DNA of 50,935 nucleotides from CAZOZP01 sp964584325 (GTDB taxonomy: Bacteria > Bacteroidota > Ignavibacteria > Ignavibacteriales > Melioribacteraceae): contig CAZOZP010000021.1 of NCBI GenBank assembly GCA_964584325.1, positions 1 through 50,935 on the forward strand. Direction: 5' to 3'. The translations under genes were made by a program, and so were the position numbers. This document shows positions 33,601-42,362 of this stretch, in pieces. Under the pieces are notes generated by a model that saw nothing but the letters and a program-made list of their open reading frames with translations, was not told the origin of the DNA and ran no database searches. Position 1 is the stretch's first letter. The number at the start of each line of letters is the position of its first letter.

Positions 33601-34901
33601 AGCAGTACAGGATGTCCTTCAATGATTTTGTCTAATATTTCCCATATTTTTGATTCTTTTTTATCTACAGCTTTCCTGGCGCTCTTAACTGTCTTATAGT
33701 ATCCCCGTTCGATAAGTTTTCTAATCACAAAAGGTTTAAATAGCTCTACTGCCATATCTTTTGGCAATCCGCACTGGTGGAGTTTAAGTTCAGGTCCAAC
33801 TACAATTACTGAACGGCCGGAATAGTCAACTCTTTTTCCTAAAAGGTTCTGACGGAATCTTCCTTGTTTTCCTTTAAGCATATCGCTTAAAGATTTTAAT
33901 GGTCTGTTACCGTCGCTTCTGACTGCGCTTGCTTTTCTTGAATTGTCAAAAAGAGCATCAACTGCTTCCTGAAGCATTCTCTTTTCATTACGCAAAATAA
34001 CTTCAGGCGCTTTGATGTCAATTAAGCGTTTTAATCTGTTGTTCCTGATTATCACTCTTCTGTAAAGGTCATTAAGATCGGATGTAGCAAATCTTCCGCC
34101 TTCAAGAGGAACGAGAGGTCTTAATTCCGGCGGAATCACTGGAATAACACTCATAACCATCCATTCAGGCTTATTTATTATTTTACCCTGTTTTTCTCTG
34201 AACGATTCAAGAACTGTTAATCTTTTCAACATATCGGCACGTTTCTGTGCAGAAGTTTCTGATTTTAATTTATCTTTAAGATCTCTGAATGTTTCAGTTA
34301 TGTTTGTTCGTTTTAGAAGTTCTTTTATTGCATCGCCGCCAATTTTCGCAACAAACTTATTAGGATCATTATTTTCTAATGCATCATTATTATGTGTAAA
34401 TGAATTTAATATTTCAAAATACTGATCCTCTGAAATCAAGTCTTTTGGTTTAAGACCCGTTCCTCCCGGATTTATAACAACATATGATTCATAATAAATA
34501 ATTTTTTGCAATTCCTTGCCGGTCATCCCGATAATATTTCCAATCTTAGAAGGCAACGCTCTGAAAAACCATATGTGAACAATCGGTACTGCCAGGGATA
34601 TGTGTCCCATACGTTCCCGACGTACGGATTTCAGTGTAATTTCAACACCGCATCTGTCGCATACAATACCTTTATATCGAATACCTTTATACTTACCGCA
34701 AGCACATTCCCAATCTTTGACCGGACCGAATATCTTTTCACAGAACAATCCGTCTTTTTCCGGACGGAATGATCTATAATTAATAGTTTCAGGTTTAGTC
34801 ACTTCACCGTGCGATCTTCCAAGATGATCATCCGGACTGGCCAAACTTATCGAAATATTATCAATCTGCTTTAATTTATCTTCCTGAGCTTTGATTCTCA
34901 T
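30645..34901 (-). CDS. rpoC: DNA-directed RNA polymerase beta-prime subunit
   Basis: The 1418-residue subunit carries the N-terminal zinc ribbon (C66, C68, C81, C84), the catalytic magnesium loop NADFDGDQMAVH near residue 470, the trigger-loop region (GLADTALKTADAGYLTRRL) and the second zinc site (CESDRGVCAKCYGRN). The length fits the Bacteroidetes/Chlorobi type (about 1400-1450). It starts 34 bp after the rpoB stop, with GGAG upstream. The acidic C-terminal tail (about the last 20 residues) is low complexity. Confidence 0.98.
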   Translation of the reverse strand: MRIKAQEDKLKQIDNISISLASPDDHLGRSHGEVTKPETINYRSFRPEKDGLFCEKIFGPVKDWECACGKYKGIRYKGIVCDRCGVEITLKSVRRERMGHISLAVPIVHIWFFRALPSKIGNIIGMTGKELQKIIYYESYVVINPGGTGLKPKDLISEDQYFEILNSFTHNNDALENNDPNKFVAKIGGDAIKELLKRTNITETFRDLKDKLKSETSAQKRADMLKRLTVLESFREKQGKIINKPEWMVMSVIPVIPPELRPLVPLEGGRFATSDLNDLYRRVIIRNNRLKRLIDIKAPEVILRNEKRMLQEAVDALFDNSRKASAVRSDGNRPLKSLSDMLKGKQGRFRQNLLGKRVDYSGRSVIVVGPELKLHQCGLPKDMAVELFKPFVIRKLIERGYYKTVKSARKAVDKKESKIWEILDKIIEGHPVLLNRAPTLHRLGIQAFQPILIDGKAIQLHPMVCTAFNADFDGDQMAVHVPLSYEAQLEASLLMLSSHNILSPQNGSPILLPTQDIVLGCYYLTKVRPGAQGEGLIFGDLQEVIIAYDNKVVDLHAKIKVKIEGQYIETTTGRVIFNSIVPKEIGYFNELLIKKIFGSFIYKMFIKLGNVVTAKFLDDLKDLGFRYATAAGISISFSDVIVPKEKESLIKEANNKVTEIMNEHEQGLTTDAERYNRIIDVWTFTTNNVSKSLMEAIKVDQSGFNPLHLMVDSGARGSQEQVRQLGGMRGLMQKPQKSLTGQSGEIIENPIVANFKEGLSVLEYFISTHGARKGLADTALKTADAGYLTRRLCDVAQDVIVSEIDCGTIRGIDITALKDGEFTREPLAERIVGRVAQEDVYDPKSDKLIIESGELITEDIAERIDDANINSVKIRTVLTCESDRGVCAKCYGRNLTTGKLVEIGEAVGIIAAQSIGEPGTQLTLRTFHLGGTSSRIASQSFIESDVDGIVKYDKINYVERSDFMGPVKVVIGRRGSLGVYDEDNRQIKKFDVPYGAELIVTDGQKIKRKQPLYNHDPYNALIISDLAGMVSFADLIDNVSLQQVTDETTGHVQKVVIESRDKSLTPSIVVTAQNGERKVFNLPTGAFITVEEGSSIEAGTNLAKISKSSSKTRDITGGLPRVTELFEARKPNDPAIISEIEGKVKFGPKKKGSRQIIIESYDKSIEKSYSVPYGKHILVQEGDEIPMGEKISDGQIDPHDILRISGTSAVQEYLVNEIQEVYRIQGVKIADKHIEVIVRQMLQKVKVIYSGDTSFIDEDLVDRIKFNKENETMRGMAYIEEPGGSKYERGSLLQKSKLREVNAELKRKTKEEIKAKDAEAATFDNILLGITQAALSTESFISAASFQETTKVLTNAAIEGKVDYLAGLKENVVMGHLIPAGTGLRKYRKIMLEGEETQEETKNENSAAAEIAEQTEVQ

Positions 34902-34935
34902 AAATATTATTCTCCTTAGTGCGTTTCAATAGTAA

Positions 34936-37900
34936 CTATCGGGTCTTGTTTAATTTAATATCCAACCCGAGTCCCTGAAGTTCTTTAACCAATACATTAA
35001 ATGCTTCGGGTAGATTCGGCTCTGAGAGATTTTCGCCTTTCACAATGGCTTCGTATGCTTTAGCCCTGCCGTTTACATCATCACTCTTAATAGTAAGTAC
35101 TTCCTGCAATATATTTGCAGCACCGTAACCTTCAAGAGCCCATACTTCCATTTCTCCGAATCTCTGACCTCCGAACTGTGCTTTACCTCCGAGAGGCTGC
35201 TGTGTAATAAGAGAATATGGTCCAATTGACCTTGCATGCAATTTGTCATCAATCATATGGCCTAGTTTAAGCATATAGATGTACCCGCAAGTAACTTTTT
35301 GGTGAAATCTTTCACCAGTACGGCCATTGTAGAGATATGTCTTACTTCCGTCTTCAATGTTTGCCTTTTTAAGCCACTCTTCTACATCACTAAATGTAGC
35401 TCCGTCAAAGATAGGAGTTTCGAATTTAACTCCAAGACGTTTTCCGACCCATCCCAATGCTGTTTCATAAAGCTGCCCGATATTCATACGCGAAGGCACA
35501 CCAAGAGGATTAAGGACAATATCCACAGGCGTACCATCTTCATGATACGGCATATCTTCTGCGGCAACTATTCTTGCAACAACACCTTTATTTCCGTGAC
35601 GTCCTGCCATTTTATCACCAACAGATAATTTCCTTTTCTTCGCAACATAAACCTTGGCAAGATTAACAATTCCGGGAGGAAGCTCGTCTCCGCTCTGAAT
35701 TTTTAGTTTTTCACGTTTGAAATCTTCTTCAATATCTGTTAAAATTTCATAATACTTTGTGAAAAGTTTTGTAATCAAAGAACTCTTTTTCTCATCCTGG
35801 AACCAACTCTTAGTATAATCAAGCTTTGTAAGATCATCAAATGAATGAATAATTTCTTCTGTAATAGTCGTTCCGTTCTTAACCAGCAGCGAACCGTCAA
35901 GATCGCGGATACCAGCACTAACGGCACCAATTGCAATCTTGGTTACTTTTTCAGTAAGACTTTTATAATGCTCGTTTCTTTTACCTTTATACTGATGTTC
36001 AAGTTGATCAAGTTGTTTCTTTTCAATCTTTTTATCTTCAGCATCTCTTTTCTTTCTTGTAAAAAGTCTTGTTTTGATAACAACACCCTTTAATCCGGGA
36101 GGTGCCTTTAAAGATGCGTCCTTAACGTCGCCGGCTTTATCTCCGAATATAGCTTTAAGAAGTTTTTCTTCAGGTGTAGGATCAGACTCACCTTTTGGTG
36201 TGATTTTACCTATTAAAATATCGCCTTCTTTTACCTCAGCACCTTCGCAAATTATACCGTTTTCGTCAAGATACTTTGTTGCTTCTTCACTTACATTAGG
36301 AATATCCTTTGTAAGTTCTTCATCACCCCTTTTTGTTTCTCTAACTTCTAATTCGAATGCTTCAATATGAATTGAAGTAAAAACATCATCTGCAACAAGT
36401 TTTTCATTAATAATAATCGCATCTTCAAAATTGTAACCGCGCCAAGGCATAAATGCAACTGATATATTTCTTCCGAGTGCAAGTTCTCCGTTTTGAACAG
36501 ATGCCCCGTCAGCAAGCACATCCCCTTTTGCAACAGCCTGGCCTTTCTTAACAACAGGCTTTTGAGTTACGCAAGTTTCCTGGTTTGTTCCTTTGAATTT
36601 TGTAAGTTTATATTCCACACGCTTTTCATTTTCGAATGAAACCAAAGCTTCATCAGAATCAGCATCAATATGATATTTGACAACTATTCGCGTTGCATCA
36701 ACATATTCAACAATACCGTTATCCTGGGCAACGATAACACTTCTGGAATCCCTTGCAATTTTTCTTTCCATACCTGTACCAACAATTGGTGCTTCAGGCT
36801 GCAAAACAGGAACTGCCTGACGCTGCATATTGGAACCCATAAGTGCTCGGTTAGCATCGTCGTGTTCAAGGAATGGAATCAATGATGCCGCGGCACTCAC
36901 TATCTGAGATGGTGCAACGTCCATATATTCAACCTTTTGCGGCGGAACTACAGGGTATTCGTCTTGTAAACGGCATTTAACATAAGGATTTATAAATTTA
37001 TTTTCTTCATTAAGCGGTGCATTCGCCTGCGCAATAACAAAAACATCTTCCTGATCTGCAGTAAGATACTCAACTTCATTTGAAACAGTCTTATCATATA
37101 CTTTTCTGTAAGGAGTTTCTATGAAACCATAATTGTTAATTCTAGAATATATGGTAAGAGACGAAATAAGACCAATGTTCGGACCTTCGGGAGTTTCAAT
37201 CGGGCAGAGTCTTCCGTAGTGAGAATGATGAACGTCACGAACCTCAAATCCGGCTCTTTCGCGCGTTAATCCGCCCGGGCCTAATGCAGATACTCTTCTT
37301 TTATGTGTAAGCTCGGAAAGTGGATTTGTCTGATCCATAAACTGTGAGAGCTGGTTTGTTCCAAAGAAAGCATTCACAACACTGCTGATTGTTCTGGCAT
37401 TCACTAAATCCTGCGGCTGAATGTTTTCAGTGTCTCTCATGTTCAATCTTTCTCTGATTGATCTTGCCATTCTTGCCAAAGCAACATTGAATTGCTGCAT
37501 AAGTTGTTCGCCAACAGTTCTTACACGTCTGTTTCCAAGGTGATCTATGTCATCAATGTTGAAATTTCCGTTTTTAAGAAGAATAATATGTCTCATTATT
37601 GCAAGAATATCTTCAATAGTAAGCACTTTTATACTTTCCGGAATTGAAAGGTTAAGTCTCTCGTTCATTCTAAAACGTCCAACTTCTCCTAAATCATATC
37701 TCTTTTCATTAAAGAAAAGCTTATCTATCAATGATTCAGCAGTTTCAAGATCCGGGGCCTCACCTGAACGGAGCTGCCTGTAAATCGCAAAGAGAGCTTC
37801 TTCTTTTGTTTGCGAAGAGTCTTTCTTTAATGTATTTATAATAAGATCGTGTTCATAATTGGTACTGGAGGTAATGAGCTTAATTTCTGTAACGGTTGAT

Positions 37901-38703
37901 GTTCTAATCTGAGCAATGTTTTCTTCATTAAGTTTATCATCTTTGGAAGCAAAGATTTCTCCGGTAGCAGCATCAAGAACATCTTGTGCAACTGTTCGGC
38001 CCATTAGATCATCATCTTTAACTTCAGCAAGTTTAACAACTTCAATCAGCGAGAACAAATTCAGTATATCTTCTTCAGTTGTAAATCCGAGAGCCCTAAG
38101 TAATGTTGTGGCAGGAAACTTTTTCCTGCGGTCAATATAAACATAAAGTACGTGATTGATATCAGTGGCAAATTCAACCCAAGATCCTCTAAAAGGAATT
38201 ATTCTTGCTTGATATATAGGTGTTCCGTTAGGGTGTCTGTTAACGGCAAAAGCAACACCGGGTGAACGGTGAAGCTGACTTACAATAACTCTTTCAGAAC
38301 CGTTTAGTATAAAAGTACCCTTTTCAGTCATAGCAGGTAAGTTTCCAAGATAAACCTCTTGTTCAATGGCATTGACGAATTCGTTAGTTTCGTCGTCTTT
38401 TGTTGCCAGACGAAGTTTAGCTTTAAGAGGAACAGAGAATGTTAATCCTCTTTCCTGGCATTCGTCAACCGAAAACCTTGGTTTTTCTATATAATAATAA
38501 AGAAAATCAAGTCTGTAAAACTCTTTTGTGTCCATAATAGGAAAATTTTCGAGAAATACCGCCTGCAGGCCTTGAGTTTTTCTATCTGTGTAAGGAACGT
38601 CTATCTGAAGAAAATCTTTAAATGAATCCAACTGAACGTTTAAAAGGTCAGGAATTTCAATTGATGATTTAATTTTAGAGAAAGAGATTCTGTTACTATT
38701 CAA
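34936..38703 (-). CDS. rpoB: DNA-directed RNA polymerase beta subunit
   Basis: The product is 1255 residues from the TTG at 38703. That start has GGAGG exactly 6 nt upstream and gives the expected N-terminus (NRISFSKIKSSIEIPDLLNVQLDSF). A reading that begins 28 codons earlier adds an implausible hydrophobic leader from non-coding sequence. The rifampicin region is intact (FFGTNQLSQFMDQTNPLSELTHKRRVSALGPGGL), as are GRHGNKGVV and the C-terminal FGGQRFGEMEVWALEGYGA. A hairpin lies in the gap after rplL. Confidence 0.98.
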   Translation of the reverse strand: MNSNRISFSKIKSSIEIPDLLNVQLDSFKDFLQIDVPYTDRKTQGLQAVFLENFPIMDTKEFYRLDFLYYYIEKPRFSVDECQERGLTFSVPLKAKLRLATKDDETNEFVNAIEQEVYLGNLPAMTEKGTFILNGSERVIVSQLHRSPGVAFAVNRHPNGTPIYQARIIPFRGSWVEFATDINHVLYVYIDRRKKFPATTLLRALGFTTEEDILNLFSLIEVVKLAEVKDDDLMGRTVAQDVLDAATGEIFASKDDKLNEENIAQIRTSTVTEIKLITSSTNYEHDLIINTLKKDSSQTKEEALFAIYRQLRSGEAPDLETAESLIDKLFFNEKRYDLGEVGRFRMNERLNLSIPESIKVLTIEDILAIMRHIILLKNGNFNIDDIDHLGNRRVRTVGEQLMQQFNVALARMARSIRERLNMRDTENIQPQDLVNARTISSVVNAFFGTNQLSQFMDQTNPLSELTHKRRVSALGPGGLTRERAGFEVRDVHHSHYGRLCPIETPEGPNIGLISSLTIYSRINNYGFIETPYRKVYDKTVSNEVEYLTADQEDVFVIAQANAPLNEENKFINPYVKCRLQDEYPVVPPQKVEYMDVAPSQIVSAAASLIPFLEHDDANRALMGSNMQRQAVPVLQPEAPIVGTGMERKIARDSRSVIVAQDNGIVEYVDATRIVVKYHIDADSDEALVSFENEKRVEYKLTKFKGTNQETCVTQKPVVKKGQAVAKGDVLADGASVQNGELALGRNISVAFMPWRGYNFEDAIIINEKLVADDVFTSIHIEAFELEVRETKRGDEELTKDIPNVSEEATKYLDENGIICEGAEVKEGDILIGKITPKGESDPTPEEKLLKAIFGDKAGDVKDASLKAPPGLKGVVIKTRLFTRKKRDAEDKKIEKKQLDQLEHQYKGKRNEHYKSLTEKVTKIAIGAVSAGIRDLDGSLLVKNGTTITEEIIHSFDDLTKLDYTKSWFQDEKKSSLITKLFTKYYEILTDIEEDFKREKLKIQSGDELPPGIVNLAKVYVAKKRKLSVGDKMAGRHGNKGVVARIVAAEDMPYHEDGTPVDIVLNPLGVPSRMNIGQLYETALGWVGKRLGVKFETPIFDGATFSDVEEWLKKANIEDGSKTYLYNGRTGERFHQKVTCGYIYMLKLGHMIDDKLHARSIGPYSLITQQPLGGKAQFGGQRFGEMEVWALEGYGAANILQEVLTIKSDDVNGRAKAYEAIVKGENLSEPNLPEAFNVLVKELQGLGLDIKLNKTR

Positions 38704-38755
38704 TCCAAACCTCCAAAAATATATTAATGCAATTATGCATTTAAATAAATATAAT

Positions 38756-38788
38756 AGTGGGAAGACGTGCTTTTGCCGCCTCCCCACT
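38756..38788 (-). terminator. rplL-rpoB intergenic hairpin (attenuator)
   Basis: On the minus strand AGTGGGGAGGCG pairs with CGTCTTCCCACT (12 bp with two G-U pairs). A further GC/GC pair and one bulged A enclose an AAAA loop. ATTATATTTATTT follows, so partial termination is plausible. E. coli has an attenuator and an RNase III site at the same place, lowering rpoBC relative to L7/L12. The parallel is by position, not homology. Confidence 0.7.
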
Positions 38789-38809
38789 CAAAAATGATTT
38801 TTTCGGTAA

Positions 38810-39190
38810 TTACTTTACTTCTACTTTTGCGCCGTTTTCTTCAAGTTCAGCCTTGATTTTGGCAGCTTCATCTTTTGATACTTGTTCTTTAACAGTTTTA
38901 GGTGCACCGTCAACAAGATCTTTTGCTTCTTTAAGGCCGAGTCCTGTGTGAGCTCTTACAACCTTAATGATATTGATTTTGTTAGGTCCAACTTCTTTAA
39001 GAACAACATCAAATTCTGTTTTTTCTTCAGCAGGAGCTTCTGCTGTGGCAGCAGGAGCAGCAGCACCCATAACAACAGGAGCAGCAGCTGTAACACCGAA
39101 TTCATCTTCTAATGCTTTTTTTAATTCTGAAGCTTCAACTAATGTTAATGCTTTAATTTTCTCTACTAATTCTGTGACTTTCTCAGACAT
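38810..39190 (-). CDS. rplL: 50S ribosomal protein L7/L12
   Basis: The stalk protein, 126 residues, has an N-terminal dimerisation domain (MSEKVTELVEKIKALTLVEA), an alanine-rich flexible hinge (about 35-55) and the C-terminal factor-binding domain with KINIIKVVRAHTGLGLKEAKDLVDGAPK. Several copies bind L10, encoded just upstream. It recruits EF-Tu and EF-G, also encoded in this cluster. AGGAG lies before the ATG. Confidence 0.98.
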   Translation of the reverse strand: MSEKVTELVEKIKALTLVEASELKKALEDEFGVTAAAPVVMGAAAPAATAEAPAEEKTEFDVVLKEVGPNKINIIKVVRAHTGLGLKEAKDLVDGAPKTVKEQVSKDEAAKIKAELEENGAKVEVK

Positions 39191-39219
39191 TTTTTTATCT
39201 CCTAATATAAATTTCTAAA

Positions 39220-39744
39220 TTATGCAGCTTTTGTTTTAGCTACTTCATCAATTACACTTACTAAATCTCTCATCACTGAGTTCAATACACCAACGATTCC
39301 TGAGGCAGGGGCATTTATGCTGCCAAGAATACCGGCAACAATTTCTTCTTTCGTAGGCATTGAAGCAAGGGTTTCCAGCTGGTCCGGCCCATAGAACTGC
39401 GAGTCGAATATACATCCTTTGAAAACCAATTTGTTCTTATCCTTTGATGCGAACTTTTTAATTACTTTGGCCGGGGCAACAACATTTTCCTCAACAAAAG
39501 CAAAACCCGACATACCGACCAATACTTCATTAAACTTTTCGTACCCGCCTATTTCAGAAGCAGCGCGTTTGAACAGTGTGTTCTTAAAGACCTTGTAGGT
39601 TATACCGTTTTCTCTGAATTCTTTTCTGACTTCATTGATTGTAGCAACATCTACTCCGTTATAATCAACGCAGTAAACAGCAACGGATTTTCCTATCAAC
39701 TCTTTAATCTGAGAGACATTATCGACTTTCACTGACTTAATCAT
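39220..39744 (-). CDS. rplJ: 50S ribosomal protein L10
   Basis: The 174-residue stalk base protein has VAVYCVDYNGVDVATINEVRKEFRENGITYKVFKNTLFKRA and a C-terminal helix (IVGVLNSVMRDLVSVIDEVAKTKAA) that binds L12 dimers. L10 commonly represses its own mRNA from the leader; the 62-bp gap before it could hold such a site, but I could not fold one convincingly by eye. Confidence 0.97.
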   Translation of the reverse strand: MIKSVKVDNVSQIKELIGKSVAVYCVDYNGVDVATINEVRKEFRENGITYKVFKNTLFKRAASEIGGYEKFNEVLVGMSGFAFVEENVVAPAKVIKKFASKDKNKLVFKGCIFDSQFYGPDQLETLASMPTKEEIVAGILGSINAPASGIVGVLNSVMRDLVSVIDEVAKTKAA

Positions 39745-39806
39745 TATTCTCCCAAATCCATTATTATTTTATTGTTTTGAAGCATTTATATAAGAGTGCG
39801 TAAATC

Positions 39807-40508
39807 TTATTTAATTCCTAATGTACTGTCTTCTCTTGATATCTTTATACCGGGACCCATAGTACTTGATATATAAAGAGTCTTAATATATTGCCCCTTA
39901 GCAGTAGCCGGTTTTAGTTTAATTATGGTACTGATAAATGACTGGGCATTTTCAACAAGATGTTCTGCAGGGAAATTTAATTTACCGAGTGATACGTGAA
40001 CAATTCCTGTTTTGTCAACACGGAACTCAATTTTACCTGCCTTAACTTCCTTTACGGCTTTGGCAACATCCGGAGTAACAGTTCCGCTTTTCGGATTCGG
40101 CATAAGGCCTTTAGGTCCGAGTGTACGGCCTAACTTTCCAACTTCAACCATCGTATCCGGTGTGGCAATTATTACATCGATATCAGCCCATCCGCCTTTA
40201 ATCTTTTCAAGATACTCTTCAAAGCCAGCATAATCGGCACCTGCTTTAAGAGCTTCTTCTGCCAATGCTCCCTTTGCAAAAACAAGCACTCTTACAGTTT
40301 TACCTGTTCCATGAGGAAGAGATACTGTACCTCTTACCATCTGGTCTGCGTGTCTTGGATCTACTCCGAGTCTTATGGCACAATCAAACGACTCAACAAA
40401 CTTAACTTTAGAAGCAGACTTCAATAATGTAATTGCTTCTGACAGATTATATTCTTTTGCTGTGTCTATGCTTTTTCTGATTTCTTTTACTCTTTTGGAA
40501 ACTTTCAT
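39807..40508 (-). CDS. rplA: 50S ribosomal protein L1
   Basis: The 233-residue L1 has the two-domain layout with GLMPNPKSGTVTPDVAKAVKEVKAGKIEFRVDKTGIVHVSLGKL, its signature. L1 forms the mobile stalk that moves E-site tRNA and usually represses the L11-L1 messenger. It follows rplK by 34 bp. Confidence 0.98.
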   Translation of the reverse strand: MKVSKRVKEIRKSIDTAKEYNLSEAITLLKSASKVKFVESFDCAIRLGVDPRHADQMVRGTVSLPHGTGKTVRVLVFAKGALAEEALKAGADYAGFEEYLEKIKGGWADIDVIIATPDTMVEVGKLGRTLGPKGLMPNPKSGTVTPDVAKAVKEVKAGKIEFRVDKTGIVHVSLGKLNFPAEHLVENAQSFISTIIKLKPATAKGQYIKTLYISSTMGPGIKISREDSTLGIK

Positions 40509-40542
40509 ATCCTTCCCAACATTATATAATGATTTACAAATC

Positions 40543-40968
40543 CTAATCTTCTACTGTTATGCCCATACTGCGTGCAGTTCCTGCAATCATACTTTCTGCT
40601 GACTGAAGATTTGCGGCATTAAGATCAGGCATTTTAACTTTTGCTATTTCCGTAATCTGCTCTTTTGATATTCTTGCAACTTTTGTTTTATTCGGGCTTG
40701 CAGAACCTCTGTCAATCTTGCATGCTTTTTTCAATAATACCGGAGCCGGAGGAGTTTTTGTAATAAAGGTGAAAGATTTATCCTGATAAACAGTGATAAC
40801 TACCGGAATTATAAGACCGGCTTTGTCTGCTGTACGGGCATTAAACTGCTTACAGAATTCCATTATATTTACACCCTTCTGACCTAATGCCGGTCCGATC
40901 GGTGGTGCCGGATTAGCCTGTCCGGCAGGAACCTGGAGTTTAATATATCCGGTTATTTTCTTTGCCAT
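40543..40968 (-). CDS. rplK: 50S ribosomal protein L11
   Basis: The 141-residue L11 begins AKKITGYIKLQVPAGQANPAPPIGPALGQKGVNI, with the proline-rich hinge, and ends with the rRNA-binding domain (KTKVARISKEQITEIAKVKM, then MIAGTARSMGI). It forms the GTPase-associated centre with 23S rRNA and is the thiostrepton target. It follows nusG by 29 bp. Confidence 0.98.
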   Translation of the reverse strand: MAKKITGYIKLQVPAGQANPAPPIGPALGQKGVNIMEFCKQFNARTADKAGLIIPVVITVYQDKSFTFITKTPPAPVLLKKACKIDRGSASPNKTKVARISKEQITEIAKVKMPDLNAANLQSAESMIAGTARSMGITVED

Positions 40969-40997
40969 AATTTACCTAAAATGTTATTGTCAAATAT

Positions 40998-41543
40998 TTA
41001 CTTTTCCAATTCAGCCTGGGCAAAATCTATCTCTACAGGGGTTTTTCTTCCGAAGATAGACACCATAACTTTTATTTTCATTTTTTCTTCGTTTACTTCC
41101 TGAATATATCCGTTGAAGTTATTGAAAGGACCGTCAATAATTTTAACGGAATCTCCGTTCCTGAAAATGGTACTGCTTCTTTCAAAGTCGCTGTCTTTGG
41201 ATATCTGGCCTATTATTCTCTTTACTTCATCCGGCTGAAGCGGATTCGGCTTATTCTTGGGTCCTAAAAAACCCATAACTGACGGCAGATTCTGGATAAA
41301 ATCAATAACTCTGTTGTCAAGGTCTGCATTTAACAGCACATAGCCCGGAAAGAAATTCTTAGTTCTGGTGCGTTTTTTTCCGTCTTTCACTTCAAAAACT
41401 TTTTCGATGGGAATCAGTACTTCATATATCCTGGCTTTTAAAGCCTCGTTATCACGAAGTTCCTGCTCGATGAGGTTTTTAACTTTATTTTCGTGGCCTG
41501 AAAAGGCTTTAACCACGTACCATTTTCCTGTTATTTCGCTCAC
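40998..41543 (-). CDS. nusG: transcription elongation/antitermination factor NusG
   Basis: This 181-residue protein has the NGN domain (KWYVVKAFSGHENKVKNLIEQE, then TRTKNFFPGYVLLNADL and LPSVMGFLGPK) and the C-terminal KOW domain (DSVKIIDGPFNNFNGYIQEVNEEKMKIKVMVSIFGR). NusG binds RNA polymerase and couples it to the ribosome through S10 or terminates with Rho. It overlaps secE by 4 bp. Confidence 0.98.
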   Translation of the reverse strand: MSEITGKWYVVKAFSGHENKVKNLIEQELRDNEALKARIYEVLIPIEKVFEVKDGKKRTRTKNFFPGYVLLNADLDNRVIDFIQNLPSVMGFLGPKNKPNPLQPDEVKRIIGQISKDSDFERSSTIFRNGDSVKIIDGPFNNFNGYIQEVNEEKMKIKVMVSIFGRKTPVEIDFAQAELEK

Positions 41544-41731
41544 TTTCCAAATATCTCACTAAATATTTTAGTAATGCTAAAGTCAATTGTGTAGGTGAAC
41601 AACGCAAAAAGAATACAGACAAATACAACAACATAAGTGGATTCTTTCAATTCTTCTTTTGTTGGCCAAGTAACATTTTTTTTCAATTCTTTCGTTACAT
41701 CACGAAAGAAAGAAATAATTTTATCTTTCAT
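41540..41731 (-). CDS. secE: preprotein translocase subunit SecE
   Basis: The 63-residue protein is the short single-helix SecE type: a cytoplasmic amphipathic part (FRDVTKELKKNVTWPTKEELKEST, with the conserved WPTKEEL) and one membrane helix (VVVFVCILFALFTYTIDFSI). It clamps SecY. It lies 32 bp after tRNA-Trp and overlaps nusG by 4 bp (ATGA), so the two are translationally coupled. Confidence 0.97.
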   Translation of the reverse strand: MKDKIISFFRDVTKELKKNVTWPTKEELKESTYVVVFVCILFALFTYTIDFSITKIFSEIFGK

Positions 41732-41763
41732 AAAACTTCCAAGTGTTTTGAATAACAGTTTTG

Positions 41764-41836
<73 letters not shown>

Positions 41837-41843
41837 AGAAACT

Positions 41844-42011
41844 CTATTTAGTTTCCTTGAATGTTACGTGCTTCTTGGCTACAGGATCATACTTTTTGAA
41901 TTCTACTCGAGAAGGGTGTAAACGCTTGTTCTTCTTAGTAGTATAGCGATAGCCTGTTCCTTCAGTACTTTCAAGGATTATGTTTTGTCTTAAATTTTTA
42001 TTCTTTGCCAT
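41844..42011 (-). CDS. rpmG: 50S ribosomal protein L33 (zinc-free type)
   Basis: A 55-residue protein read directly: MAKNKNLRQNIILESTEGTG, then a YTTKKNKR segment and the end EFKKYDPVAKKHVTFKETK. This is the L33 fold, and no cysteine is present, so it is the C-minus, zinc-independent form. It lies between tRNA-Thr and tRNA-Trp, 7 bp from the latter. GGAG precedes the ATG. Confidence 0.96.
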   Translation of the reverse strand: MAKNKNLRQNIILESTEGTGYRYTTKKNKRLHPSRVEFKKYDPVAKKHVTFKETK

Positions 42012-42079
42012 CTCCTACTCCGAAAATACAACCTAAGGTTGGATTCTAGATTAATAAACTTCTTATTTAAATACTTTTG

Positions 42080-42152
42080 AGCTGACGACCGGGATTGAAC
42101 CGGTGACCTCATCCTTACCAAGGATGTGCTCTACCGACTGAGCTACGTCAGC
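42080..42152 (-). tRNA. tRNA-Thr (anticodon GGT)
   Basis: The minus strand gives acceptor GCTGACG/CGTCAGC, D-stem GCTC/GAGC, anticodon stem CATCC/GGATG with loop TTGGTAA (anticodon GGT), and T-arm ACCGG-TTCAATC-CCGGT. Discriminator is U73. It is 6 bp after tRNA-Gly in transcription order, so the tRNAs are processed from one precursor. Confidence 0.97.
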
Positions 42153-42158
42153 CTTCAG

Positions 42159-42231
42159 AGCGGGAGACGGGACTCGAACCCGCGACCAACAGCTTGGAAG
42201 GCTGTGACTCTACCAACTGAGTTACTCCCGC
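42159..42231 (-). tRNA. tRNA-Gly (anticodon TCC)
   Basis: The acceptor is GCGGGAG/CTCCCGC, the anticodon stem ACAGC/GCTGT has loop CTTCCAA (anticodon TCC), and the T-loop is TTCGAGT. Discriminator is U73, expected for bacterial tRNA-Gly. It lies between tRNA-Tyr and tRNA-Thr, 24 bp from the former. Confidence 0.97.
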
Positions 42232-42255
42232 ACATTTCAATACATAAAAAACCGG

Positions 42256-42339
42256 TGGGTGGGGAGGGAATCGAACCCCCTCAGGCGTAAGCCAACAGAT
42301 TTACAGTCTGCCCCGACTCTCCTACTTCGGCGCCCACCC
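42256..42339 (-). tRNA. tRNA-Tyr (anticodon GTA), long variable arm
   Basis: The 84-nt class II tRNA has acceptor GGGTGGG/CCCACCC, anticodon stem GCAGA/TCTGT with loop CTGTAAA (anticodon GTA), an extended variable arm (TGGCTTACGCC region) and a TTCGATT T-loop. Discriminator is A73. It is the first gene of the tRNA-secE-nusG-rpoBC series, 24 nt after a good promoter. Confidence 0.97.
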
Positions 42340-42362
42340 ATAATGTTAAAAAACAGATTTCA

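Noticed and set aside
38704..38787. A 28-residue N-terminal extension of RpoB
   Set aside because: It is hydrophobic, overlaps the rplL-rpoB hairpin and ignores the GGAGG site placed 6 nt before the TTG at 38703.
42029..42041. CAACCT-A-AGGTTG palindrome between tRNA-Thr and rpmG as a terminator
   Set aside because: The 6-bp stem allows too small a loop in RNA, and termination there would cut off secE, nusG and rpoBC from the only visible promoter.
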